From Ruegeria sp. HKCCSA071 (GTDB taxonomy: Bacteria; Pseudomonadota; Alphaproteobacteria; Rhodobacterales; Rhodobacteraceae), in assembly GCF_017872555.1 (NCBI RefSeq), contig NZ_JAEDOX010000001.1:1178001-1242000 (forward strand): a stretch of 64,000 nt of DNA. The letters run 5' to 3'. Of the stretch, positions 7,991 to 16,260 are shown in pieces. The translations under genes were made by a program, and so were the position numbers. Under the pieces are notes generated by a model. That model was not told the DNA's origin and searched no databases. It saw nothing but the letters and a program-made list of their open reading frames with translations. Each line of letters starts with the position of its first letter. Positions within the stretch are counted from its first letter, which is position 1.

Positions 7991-9157
7991 CTAGGCGCAT
8001 AGTTTTTCAACCAATCGCTGCATGAATTTATGACCGGCTTCGAATTGTTCAATCGTAATGAACTCATTCGGCTGATGGGCCTGCGCTATGTCTCCGGGTC
8101 CGCATATCACGGCAGAATACCCGGCCTCTTGAAACTGACCTGCCTCGGTCCCGTAACTGACCACATGGCTTGCGTTGTCTCCGGTCAGGGCGCGTACCAG
8201 TGCTTCGGCTTCACCATCCTCTTCCGGGATCAACCCCGGAATCGCGAAGTTTTCACTCAGTTCGATGCGGGTATCCGGGTGAACAGCCTGCATCTGAGCC
8301 TCAATGTGCCGAACCTGTTCGAAATAGGCATCGCGCCATTGGGCCTGCGTTTCATCGGGCACAGTCCGGAAATCCATCATGAACCGGCAGTCTTTGGCGG
8401 TAATGTTATGGGCTGTTCCGCCTTCAATCATACCGACATGGCAGGTTGTCCAGGGCGGATCGAACACGGCAGCAACGGTACTGGGTTGCGCCGCCATGTT
8501 CCGCGCGTTCTGTTGGTTGGCCCAGTCGATCAGCGAGGCCGCTGCCATGATCGCGTTAACGCCTGTGTGCATGATCGAGCTGTGAACTTCGAACCCGACG
8601 ATATGGGTGTCAAAGCCGAACCCGCCCTTGTGACCCGTTACCGCCTGCATCATCGATGGCTCACCCACGATCACCGCCGAGCCTTTGGGAAGAACGCCCT
8701 GCATCGCCTCGATCATTGGCGGCGCTCCGGTACACCCGACTTCCTCATCAAAACTCAGCGCAAGTTGGAGCGGTCGTCTCACATTTGCGTAATGCGCCTC
8801 GACCAGCGCCCAGATGGCAAACGCATCAAACCCTTTCATATCGCAGGTGCCGCGCCCGAAATATTTGCCGTCCTTCTCGGTCACCGTGAAGGGATCGGTG
8901 TCCCAGGGTTGCCCGTCAACCGGCACGACATCCGTGTGCCCGGACAGCACAACTGCGCCTTCTTCAAAAGGGCCGACATGCGCAAAGATCGCCGCCTTAT
9001 GCGGCTGATCCGGATCAGGCCAGCGGTGCGATGTGATCCCGTGGCTTTGCAGGTATTCTTCCACCCAGTCGACCAATGGCAGGTTGGTGTCACGACTCAC
9101 GGTTGGGAATGAGATCAGCTTGGTCATGATCTCAAGCGGCGTCAGGCGCTTGGCCAT
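7991..9157 (-). CDS. argE: Acetylornithine deacetylase-like M20A peptidase
   Basis: A 388-residue zinc peptidase of the ArgE/DapE/CPG2 branch of M20. Key residues are visible: the first metal His in LSGHTDVVPV, the bridging Asp in YFGRGTCDMKGFDAF, the catalytic Glu pair in SFDEEVGCTGA and a C-terminal His in CGPGDIAQAHQPNEF. These match N-acetylornithine deacetylase, but ArgE-like enzymes also remove acetyl or formyl groups from other amino acids. Many Rhodobacteraceae make ornithine through the ArgJ cycle, so a catabolic role with the neighbouring M20D enzymes is possible. Start taken at ATG 9157 (MAKRLTPLEIM); a GTG at 9172 would overlap the ABC gene by 11 bases. Confidence 0.85.
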   Translation of the reverse strand: MAKRLTPLEIMTKLISFPTVSRDTNLPLVDWVEEYLQSHGITSHRWPDPDQPHKAAIFAHVGPFEEGAVVLSGHTDVVPVDGQPWDTDPFTVTEKDGKYFGRGTCDMKGFDAFAIWALVEAHYANVRRPLQLALSFDEEVGCTGAPPMIEAMQGVLPKGSAVIVGEPSMMQAVTGHKGGFGFDTHIVGFEVHSSIMHTGVNAIMAAASLIDWANQQNARNMAAQPSTVAAVFDPPWTTCHVGMIEGGTAHNITAKDCRFMMDFRTVPDETQAQWRDAYFEQVRHIEAQMQAVHPDTRIELSENFAIPGLIPEEDGEAEALVRALTGDNASHVVSYGTEAGQFQEAGYSAVICGPGDIAQAHQPNEFITIEQFEAGHKFMQRLVEKLCA

Positions 9158-9161
9158 CGTG

Positions 9162-10982
9162 TCAGTACCCACTGTCGGTGGTCAGGATAAAGTGACCCGG
9201 CTCAACCTCTTGATATTGCGAGGGTTCCGGTTTGTAGTCGACAGGGTGAATCGGTGACGGGATCGGTTTGAAGTTCAGGTCTTTTTCTGTCTTTCGCTTG
9301 TTCGGGTCAGCAATCGGAACTGCCTTCATCAATGCCTGCGTATAGGGGTGTTGCGGGTTTTCGAACACACGCGCACGCGGGCCCAGTTCCACAATGCGGC
9401 CCAGATACATAACACCGACATAGTGGCTAACACGTTCAACCACGGCCATGTCATGGCTGATGAACAGATAGGACAGCCCCAAATCGGACTGCAGCTCCAT
9501 CATCAGGTTCAGAACCTGCGCCTGAACCGACACGTCGAGGGCCGAGACTGCCTCATCCGCGATGATCAGCTTGGGGTTCAGGGCCAGTGCGCGGGCAATC
9601 GCGATCCGCTGGCGCTGTCCTCCCGACATTTCATGCGGGAAACGACGCATGAAGCTGCGCGGCAGCTGCACCTTGTCAAACAACTGCGCGACGCGGTCCT
9701 GCAACTCTGATCCCGACGCCACGCCATAGTTGCGCATCGGCTCGGCAACCTGATCGACCAACTGCATCTGTGGGTTCAGCGAGGCGAACGGGTCCTGAAA
9801 GATCATCTGCATGTCCAAACGCGCCTTGCGCAGGCCGGACGGATCCAGCTTCATGATATCGACACCGTCCAGATTGACCTCGCCTGCCATCGGTTCGACC
9901 AGCCGCAGAATCGAACGCCCGGCCGAGGACTTGCCGCACCCGGATTCGCCCACAAGGCTGAGTGTCTGACCTTTGTTCAGTGTGAACGACACATCCTCGA
10001 CCGCATGAACATTCGAGATCGTGCGCCGCAGAAGACCACCTTTGACAGGAAACCGCGTGGTCAGGTTCTTTACGGTCAACAAAACCTCTTCGGTTCCGTG
10101 GATGGGCGCAATTTTCTGCCCCTCGACACCCAGCAACTTCATCGGTTCGGGTGCCGACTTGCCCTGCATTTCACCCAGCTTCGGTACTGCGGCCAAAAGG
10201 GCCTTGGTGTAATCATGCTGCGGGTTTTCAAAGATTTCCTTGACGGTCCCCTCTTCGACCTTGTTGCCGCGGAACATCACCACCACGCGGTCAGCCATCT
10301 GCGCCACAACCGCCATGTCATGGGTGATGAACATCACCGCAGTTCCGGTTTCCCGCTTCAGGCGGTCCATCAGGGCCAGAATCTCGGCCTGAATGGTCAC
10401 GTCCAGCGCTGTGGTGGGTTCATCGGCGATCAGCAGGCGGGGCTCGCAGGCCATGGCCATCGCGATGACGACACGCTGGCGCATCCCGCCCGACAGCTCG
10501 TGCGGGTACTGTTTCAGACGACGCTCGGGCTCGGGGATGCGAACCTGGCGCAGCAACTCAAGCGCCCGGTCCTCGGCCTGTGCCTTTGACATCTGCTTGT
10601 GGATGCGCAGACCTTCGGTCAACTGGCGGCCAACGGTAAAAACCGGATTAAGCGCCGTCATCGGCTCCTGAAAAATCATCCCGATCTCGTTGCCGCGAAT
10701 CTGTTTCATCAGATCCGGATCGGCTTTGGACAGGTCCATCTCGCTCCCGTCGCGGCGGTCAAACAGAAGTTCACCACCCGCGATTTCGCCGCCTCCGAAC
10801 TCGACCAGCCGCATCAGCGACAGCGACGACACCGACTTCCCCGAGCCCGATTCGCCAACGATACAAACGGTTTCACCCGGTTTGACCTCGAACGAGACAT
10901 CCTCAACACCAACAACGGGGCCATCCTTCGTCTGAAACTCCACCCGCAGTTTTTTTATCTGTGCAATAGGCTGATCCAGCAC
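9162..10982 (-). CDS. Dipeptide/oligopeptide ABC transporter, fused double ATP-binding protein
   Basis: A 606-residue protein holding two complete ABC ATPase domains in one chain, equivalent to DppD joined to DppF. Domain 1 has Walker A GESGSGKS (43-50), signature LSGGMRQRV (163-171) and Walker B LLIADEPTTALD. Domain 2 has GESGCGKS, MSGGQRQRIAIARAL and LIIADEAVSALD. Here the Walker B catalytic Glu is followed by Ala, as in DppF relatives. Each half carries the oligopeptide-transporter C-terminal extension. The start is GTG at 10982 with AAGGGAG seven bases ahead. It is divergent from its presumed partners (binding protein and permeases at 11268-15048) and heads the operon with the four M20 peptidases. 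Confidence 0.94.
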   Translation of the reverse strand: MLDQPIAQIKKLRVEFQTKDGPVVGVEDVSFEVKPGETVCIVGESGSGKSVSSLSLMRLVEFGGGEIAGGELLFDRRDGSEMDLSKADPDLMKQIRGNEIGMIFQEPMTALNPVFTVGRQLTEGLRIHKQMSKAQAEDRALELLRQVRIPEPERRLKQYPHELSGGMRQRVVIAMAMACEPRLLIADEPTTALDVTIQAEILALMDRLKRETGTAVMFITHDMAVVAQMADRVVVMFRGNKVEEGTVKEIFENPQHDYTKALLAAVPKLGEMQGKSAPEPMKLLGVEGQKIAPIHGTEEVLLTVKNLTTRFPVKGGLLRRTISNVHAVEDVSFTLNKGQTLSLVGESGCGKSSAGRSILRLVEPMAGEVNLDGVDIMKLDPSGLRKARLDMQMIFQDPFASLNPQMQLVDQVAEPMRNYGVASGSELQDRVAQLFDKVQLPRSFMRRFPHEMSGGQRQRIAIARALALNPKLIIADEAVSALDVSVQAQVLNLMMELQSDLGLSYLFISHDMAVVERVSHYVGVMYLGRIVELGPRARVFENPQHPYTQALMKAVPIADPNKRKTEKDLNFKPIPSPIHPVDYKPEPSQYQEVEPGHFILTTDSGY

Positions 10983-11267
10983 GCGCGCGCTCCCTTGACG
11001 ACGGTTTTCTTTTTCTGAATTCCGAACGCTAAGGCGGGCCGCCGGGAAAAGTCAAACCCATTACACATTTTCGCGACGGCACTACTTGCATTTTTCTCAG
11101 GTTCTGTTTCGATACGCCATGTAACCGACCTGGGGAGGCGGCGCAGACCGAAATCGTTAGCGCTATTATCTTTGTTGATCAAAACCTTACCTTGGGGCGG
11201 CAACGCCAAACCCGCAGGCCTTGCGGAGATAATCGAGACACGAACGTGTCCAACTTGGGAGTAACTT
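10983..11267. promoter_or_regulatory. Divergent promoter region between the ABC ATPase/M20 operon and the binding-protein/permease operon
   Basis: This 285-base non-coding stretch separates two oppositely transcribed halves of one transporter system. It is more AT-rich than its surroundings around 11055-11100 and 11160-11190. It contains a perfect inverted repeat (GACACG AA CGTGTC, 11237-11250) just ahead of the binding-protein ribosome site (GGGAG, six bases before ATG 11268). I could not assign convincing -35/-10 pairs. Confidence 0.55.
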
Positions 11268-12974
11268 ATGAAAATCAAAACCCTTTTGCTTGGTGCGATT
11301 GCAAGCACGGCGATGGCCCCTGTGGCTATGGCCGAGCGTGGATCGGACGGCAATGTCAGCATCATTTACTGGCAGGCTCCGTCGATCCTGAACCCGTACC
11401 TGTCCTCGGGCACCAAGGACATCGAATCGGCTTCGTTGGTGATTGAACCGCTCGGTCGCTATGACCAAGACGGGAATCTGGTAGCCTATCTCGCCGAGGA
11501 TATCCCGACCGTGGAAAACGGTGGTGTTTCGTCGGATCTGAAATCGATCACGTGGAAGCTAAAATCCGGTTTGGTCTGGTCCGATGGGTCGCCCGTGACG
11601 TCGGCCGACGTAAAGTTCACCGCAGATTATTGCATGCATCCGGAAGGTGGTTGCGCCCAGCTTGCCAAGTTTGAAGGCGTCGAAAGCGTCGAGGCAATCG
11701 ACGATCTGACCATCAAGGTCAACTTTGCCGAACCAAAGCCGAACCCCTATGGCCCATTCATGGGTGGCCAGTCGCCAATTATCCAGATGGCCCAGTTTCA
11801 GAACTGCATGGGCTCCAAGGCGCCCGAATGTACAGATCAGAACTTTGGCCCGATCGGAACCGGCCCGTTTGTGGTAGACGAATTCAAGCCAAACGACGTG
11901 ATCACCATGTCGGCCAACCCGAACTATCGTGACCCGAACAAGCCCGCTTTTGCCACGCTGACCTTCAAAGGTGGCGGCGATGCGACAGCGGCTGGCCGTG
12001 CTGTGATGGAAACCGGCGAATTCGACTATGCGTGGAACCTGCAACTGGCGCCCGAAGTCATCGAGCAGATGAAAGAAGGCGGCAAGGGTACTCCGATCGC
12101 GGCATTCGGAACCTTGGTCGAACGGATCGAAATGAACATGACAGATCCGTCCCCCAGCCTGCCTGAAGGCGAACGTTCAACCGCCAAACATCCGCACCCG
12201 GCCTTGTCGGAGCTGGCGGTTCGCAAGGCACTGTCGATGGCAATCGACCGTGATCTGCTGGTTGAGATTGGCTACGGTCAAGCCGGTCGCCCGACCTGCA
12301 ACCTGGTACCGGCCCCGGCATTGTACGCAAGCGACAACACCGAGTGTCTGACGCAGGACATCGACGGTGCGAACCAGATGCTGGATGAAGCCGGTTGGGT
12401 GAAAGGCGCAGACGGCGTCCGCGCCAAGGATGGTGTACGACTGTCTCTGGTCTATCAAACCTCGACCAACGCTGTTCGTCAGGACTTCCAGGCGCTGATT
12501 AAGGAATGGTGGAGCCAGATCGGTGTTGAAACCGAGTTGCGCAACATCAACGCGTCGGTCTTTTTCGGCGGTGACCCGGGCAGCCCGGACACGTTCCAGC
12601 GTTTCTATGCAGACGTTGAAATGTACGCCAACAACTTCGATGGCACCGATCCGGAAAGCTATCTTGCGCAGCACACCTGTGACAAGGCACCCAAACCGGA
12701 AAGCCAGTGGCAGGGTGAGAACATCAACCGCTACTGTGATGCCGAGTATGACAAGCTGGTGGCCGAACTGGGCCGCACTGGCGAGCTTGAAAAGCGTGGC
12801 GAAATCGCCCGTAAACTCAACGATATGCTGACCAAGGACAGCTATGTCGTGGTTCCGCTGGTTGATCGTGGACGAGTCTCTGCACATTCCAACACATTGG
12901 GTGGCGTGATCCTGAACACTTGGGACAGCGAGCTTTGGAACGTTGCGGACTGGTACCGCAAGACCGGCTCCTAA
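11268..12974 (+). CDS. ABC transporter substrate-binding protein, family 5 (peptide/nickel type)
   Basis: A 568-residue periplasmic solute-binding protein. A Sec signal peptide is clear (MKIKTLLLGAIASTAMAPVAMA, cleavage after AMA). The mature protein carries the SBP family-5 fold: IIYWQAPSILNPYLS near the N-terminus, then the EPLGRYDQDGNLVAYLAEDIP segment, WKLKSGLVWSDGSPVTSADVKFT, ALSMAIDRDLLVEIGYGQA and the C-terminal HSNTLGGVILNTWDSELWNVADWY. It is longer than DppA by about 35 residues. Ligands of this family range from di- and oligopeptides to other amide-containing solutes. A strong hairpin lies right after the stop (12992-13016), usual where the binding protein must outnumber the permeases. 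Confidence 0.93.
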   Translation: MKIKTLLLGAIASTAMAPVAMAERGSDGNVSIIYWQAPSILNPYLSSGTKDIESASLVIEPLGRYDQDGNLVAYLAEDIPTVENGGVSSDLKSITWKLKSGLVWSDGSPVTSADVKFTADYCMHPEGGCAQLAKFEGVESVEAIDDLTIKVNFAEPKPNPYGPFMGGQSPIIQMAQFQNCMGSKAPECTDQNFGPIGTGPFVVDEFKPNDVITMSANPNYRDPNKPAFATLTFKGGGDATAAGRAVMETGEFDYAWNLQLAPEVIEQMKEGGKGTPIAAFGTLVERIEMNMTDPSPSLPEGERSTAKHPHPALSELAVRKALSMAIDRDLLVEIGYGQAGRPTCNLVPAPALYASDNTECLTQDIDGANQMLDEAGWVKGADGVRAKDGVRLSLVYQTSTNAVRQDFQALIKEWWSQIGVETELRNINASVFFGGDPGSPDTFQRFYADVEMYANNFDGTDPESYLAQHTCDKAPKPESQWQGENINRYCDAEYDKLVAELGRTGELEKRGEIARKLNDMLTKDSYVVVPLVDRGRVSAHSNTLGGVILNTWDSELWNVADWYRKTGS

Positions 12975-12991
12975 GCGTTAAACCTGCCAAG

Positions 12992-13016
12992 CCGCGCCCC
13001 GATCTTCGGGGCGCGG
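12992..13016 (+). terminator. Strong GC hairpin between binding protein and permease genes (attenuator or 3' stabiliser)
   Basis: A perfect 11-bp stem (12992-13002 with 13006-13016) and a three-base loop. The tail after the stem (TCATTTGC) has only a short T run, so it may terminate partially or protect the upstream mRNA from 3' exonucleases. The permease gene begins 52 bases further on. Confidence 0.7.
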
Positions 13017-13067
13017 TCATTTGCAGGCCGCTCCAACAAGAAGACGCATCAACAAAGGCGCCTTTGA

Positions 13068-14075
13068 ATGCTCAACTTTACAATCAGACGACTGGTGTTG
13101 GCGGTGCCCACACTGCTGTTCATCAGCCTCGTCATTTTCCTGCTGCTCGAGCTTGCCCCTGGCGACCCGATGGCACAGGTTCCACTCACCGTTCCCCCGG
13201 AAGTCAAAGAGAAGATGCGCGAGGCGCTTGGCCTCGGCCAACCGATGCATATCCGGTTCTGGAAATGGATTGTGCAGTTCTTCTGGATAGAACCGCAGGT
13301 ATTGGTCGACTCTGTATTCGGTACAACCTTCTCCGAAGGCGACCTGCGCGTGATTTCATGGCAGACCCGCTCGCCGGTCATGGACATCGTCGTTCAGCGT
13401 ATCCCGCAGACCCTGTGGGTTGTCGGCACCGCCTATGTGGTCGCCATCCTGATCGCGCTGCCCATCGGCATCTATTCGGCTTACCGCCAATATTCCTGGT
13501 TCGACCAGATGGGTACCTTCGTGTCGATGGTCGGCTTCTCGGTCCCGCCGTTTTTCTCGGGCGTGCTGGTGATCGTGATCTTTTCGGTTCAGTTGGGCTG
13601 GTTCCCGTCGATCTATGACACAACGCTGGTGGTCAACAGCTGGGACAGCTTTGTTGTACAGCTCAAACAGATGATCATGCCGGTCATGGTTCTGGCCTTG
13701 CAGATCACTGCGCAGCTCAGCCGGTTCATGCGCGCGTCCATGCTGGATAACCTCAATCAGGATTACGTTCGCACCGCCCGCGCCAAGGGTCTCAGCGAAT
13801 ATACCGTGGTCATGGTTCACGTGCTGCGAAACTCGATGATCCCGGTGGTCACCGTGATTGCGCTGGGTATTCCGTCCATCTTTGGTGGCGCCATCATCAC
13901 CGAGCAGGTGTTCAAGGTGAATGGCATCGGTCAGCTGCTGATCGGAGCGATTCAGGCCAATGATCTGCCGATGGTGCAAACCCTGACCTTTATCTTCGCT
14001 GTACTGATCGTGCTGTTCAACCTGATCGCCGACGTCCTGTATGGCATTCTGGACCCGAGGATTCGCTATGACTGA
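13068..14075 (+). CDS. ABC transporter permease, DppB-like
   Basis: A 335-residue inner-membrane permease with about six transmembrane segments. The N-terminus (FTIRRLVLAVPTLLFISLVIFLLLELAPGDP) is the standard start of DppB/OppB proteins. The cytoplasmic EAA-type loop is visible around YVRTARAKGLSEYTVVMVHVLRNSMIPV, the contact to the ATPase. It probably pairs with the downstream DppC-like permease. The coding region overlaps the next gene by 8 bases, indicating translational coupling. Confidence 0.93.
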   Translation: MLNFTIRRLVLAVPTLLFISLVIFLLLELAPGDPMAQVPLTVPPEVKEKMREALGLGQPMHIRFWKWIVQFFWIEPQVLVDSVFGTTFSEGDLRVISWQTRSPVMDIVVQRIPQTLWVVGTAYVVAILIALPIGIYSAYRQYSWFDQMGTFVSMVGFSVPPFFSGVLVIVIFSVQLGWFPSIYDTTLVVNSWDSFVVQLKQMIMPVMVLALQITAQLSRFMRASMLDNLNQDYVRTARAKGLSEYTVVMVHVLRNSMIPVVTVIALGIPSIFGGAIITEQVFKVNGIGQLLIGAIQANDLPMVQTLTFIFAVLIVLFNLIADVLYGILDPRIRYD

Positions 14076-15048
14076 TCACGACAAATCAGACACGCTGATC
14101 CCCGACGAAGGTCTGGCCCCGGCATCCACCGCGCTGCCAACGGCCGACGTGATGGAAGAACTCGCCACCCCGCCCCGCAGCCAATGGCGCGATGTTTGGG
14201 ATCAGTTCAAGACCCACAAAGGCGCGATGGTCGGGGCGATCCTGTTTATCATCATCGTGGCCGGTGTCTATTTGGGCCCGTATCTGTGGAGCATCGATCC
14301 GACCCAGATCGATATCCGGTCGCGCAATCAGGGGCCCAGTTGGGCCCATCCCTTTGGCACCGACCAATTGGGTCGCGACATTCTTGCGCGCATGATGTCG
14401 GGTGGGCAAACCTCAGTCTCGGTTGGCATAACCGCGATGTTGCTGGCGCTGTTTCTGGGATCGTTCATCGGCGTTCTGGCCGGGTTCTTCAGACGGCTCG
14501 ATGGGCCACTGATGCGTCTGACAGACCTGTTTCTGGCCCTGCCCCTGCTGCCCTTGCTGCTGGTCATGATGCTTCTGTTCCGCGAGCCCCTGTCAGCGGC
14601 TTTTGGGCTGGAGCGCGGGATTTTCATCCTGATCGTCTGCGCCATCGGAATCACCTCATGGATGCCGACTGCACGGATCGTGCGCGGTGACGTGCTGGCC
14701 ATCAAGGAACGTGAATTCGTTCTGGCCGCACGCTCCATCGGCACCAGCAATAGCCAGATCATCACGCGGCATATCCTGCCGAACGTTCTATCACCAATCA
14801 TGGTGTCGGCAACACTGGGGATTGCCACGGCGATCATCACCGAAAGCGCGCTGTCCTTCCTTGGGTTGGGCTTCCCGCCCGACTTCCCGACATGGGGCCG
14901 CCTGTTGTTTGATGGTGTCGACTATCTTCAGCAATACCCCGAGCGTGTATTCTGGCCCGGTCTGGCAATCTCGCTGACAGTGCTGAGCGTCAACTATCTG
15001 GGTGATGGTCTGCGCGACGCGCTGGATCCCCGCATTCGCGGACGCTGA
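14068..15048 (+). CDS. ABC transporter permease, DppC-like
   Basis: A 326-residue permease of the OppC/DppC type. A soluble N-terminal tail of about 45 residues precedes the first membrane helix (AMVGAILFIIIVAGVYLGPYL). The EAA loop is REFVLAARSIGTSNSQIITRHILPN, followed by the typical SALSFLGLGFPPDFPTWGRLL. The start is taken at ATG 14068 (MTDHDKSDT), which overlaps the upstream permease by 8 bases; an ATG nine codons earlier lies further inside that gene. The gene is tail-to-tail with the MFS gene, 7 bases apart. Confidence 0.93.
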   Translation: MTDHDKSDTLIPDEGLAPASTALPTADVMEELATPPRSQWRDVWDQFKTHKGAMVGAILFIIIVAGVYLGPYLWSIDPTQIDIRSRNQGPSWAHPFGTDQLGRDILARMMSGGQTSVSVGITAMLLALFLGSFIGVLAGFFRRLDGPLMRLTDLFLALPLLPLLLVMMLLFREPLSAAFGLERGIFILIVCAIGITSWMPTARIVRGDVLAIKEREFVLAARSIGTSNSQIITRHILPNVLSPIMVSATLGIATAIITESALSFLGLGFPPDFPTWGRLLFDGVDYLQQYPERVFWPGLAISLTVLSVNYLGDGLRDALDPRIRGR

Positions 15049-15055
15049 AACAAGT

Positions 15056-16192
15056 TCAGTCGGCGCGCTTCAGCGCGCCGGCCAACAGCACGATCAGAAC
15101 GGCCAATGGCAACAGCACGGCAAACGCCAGACGCAGGCTGAACAGTTCCGCCAAAAATCCGATCAGCGGCGGCCCAATCAACAGCCCGCCATATCCCAGC
15201 GTAGCTACACTTGCGATGGCTTGCCCCGGCGGCACATGCGGATCGCTGGCTGCACGGCTGAACGCCAGCGGCATGATCACCGCATACCCTATACCCATCA
15301 GCGCAAACCCCGCCAATGCGGGCAAGGGCGCGACCGAAGAAACCACAGCGAAAACGCCCAGTGCCGCGCAGATCCCGCCAAACCGAGCCGTGGCGACAGG
15401 ACCAAACCAAGTGATGACAACAGCACCCGCAAGTCGAAACGCAACCATCGTCACGGAAAACACGGCATAGCCCAATGCGGCAACACTTTCAGGCGCACCG
15501 GACACGTCTCGCAGGAAAATCGCGCTCCAGTCTGCGACGGCGCCTTCACCCAATGCACCACACATGGCCGCGAATCCGACCAGTATCAGCGCACCCGAGG
15601 GCAAAGCAAAAACCGAGCTTTGCGACCGATCGGACCGTTTCGACGTCCAGCGCACCCACGACAAGGCCAGCGCGAAGGCGACAACCGCGCCACCCGCCAC
15701 TAGGAAGTGCACCAGAACCGTCAGCCCCATCTGAACAGCCACATATCCGCTGAGCGCGCCAAGACCGGCCCCAAGGCTCCACATGGCGTGGAATGACGAC
15801 ATTACGGGTTTGTCATATGCCTGCTCGACTTCGGCGGCCCAGGCATTCATTGCCACATCCATCGATCCGTGGAACGCGCCGAAAACAAACAAACAAAACG
15901 CCAGCACCCAAAACCCGCCAGCCACAGCAAGCAGAACCAGCGACAGCGTGTACAGAACGGCCACAATCCGGGTGACCGCAACAGCGCCATACCGATCCGT
16001 CAACCGCCCTGTGACCGGAAAGGAACAGACGGCCCCGGCCGCCATGAACAACAACCCGTACCCCAACGCGTCATGAGACAAATCCAACCGGTCGCGCACG
16101 GCCGGAATGCGCGAGGCCCAGATGCCAAACAAGGCCCCGTTCAGGATGAACATGGCCGCAACTGCCCGCCATGCCGAGAAAACACCAATCAA
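15056..16192 (-). CDS. MFS transporter
   Basis: A 378-residue major-facilitator protein with about 12 predicted membrane helices. The loop 2-3 motif is present as VTGRLTDRYGAVAV. The start is a TTG at 16192 supported by a GAGG site seven bases ahead; no ATG lies nearby in frame. It resembles small sugar or drug-type MFS exporters seen widely in Rhodobacteraceae; the substrate cannot be inferred. The 3' end contains a perfect 8-bp hairpin (15061-15080). Confidence 0.85.
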   Translation of the reverse strand: MIGVFSAWRAVAAMFILNGALFGIWASRIPAVRDRLDLSHDALGYGLLFMAAGAVCSFPVTGRLTDRYGAVAVTRIVAVLYTLSLVLLAVAGGFWVLAFCLFVFGAFHGSMDVAMNAWAAEVEQAYDKPVMSSFHAMWSLGAGLGALSGYVAVQMGLTVLVHFLVAGGAVVAFALALSWVRWTSKRSDRSQSSVFALPSGALILVGFAAMCGALGEGAVADWSAIFLRDVSGAPESVAALGYAVFSVTMVAFRLAGAVVITWFGPVATARFGGICAALGVFAVVSSVAPLPALAGFALMGIGYAVIMPLAFSRAASDPHVPPGQAIASVATLGYGGLLIGPPLIGFLAELFSLRLAFAVLLPLAVLIVLLAGALKRAD

Positions 16193-16260
16193 CAGAGAAC
16201 CTCGTGCTGTCTGCGCGCCCCACCCGTTCTACAGGTTGGGCGCAAATTGGCAATTGCAGC

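Noticed and set aside
7991..9157. Treating the ArgE-like gene as part of arginine biosynthesis
   Set aside because: Only sequence family supports it; no other arg gene is near and the operon context is transport plus amidohydrolases, so the biosynthetic role is left open.
15061..15080. Perfect hairpin CGGCGCGC TTCA GCGCGCCG near the DppC-like and MFS gene ends
   Set aside because: It lies inside the MFS coding sequence and lacks a T run; I do not claim it as a terminator, though it could slow polymerase from either side.
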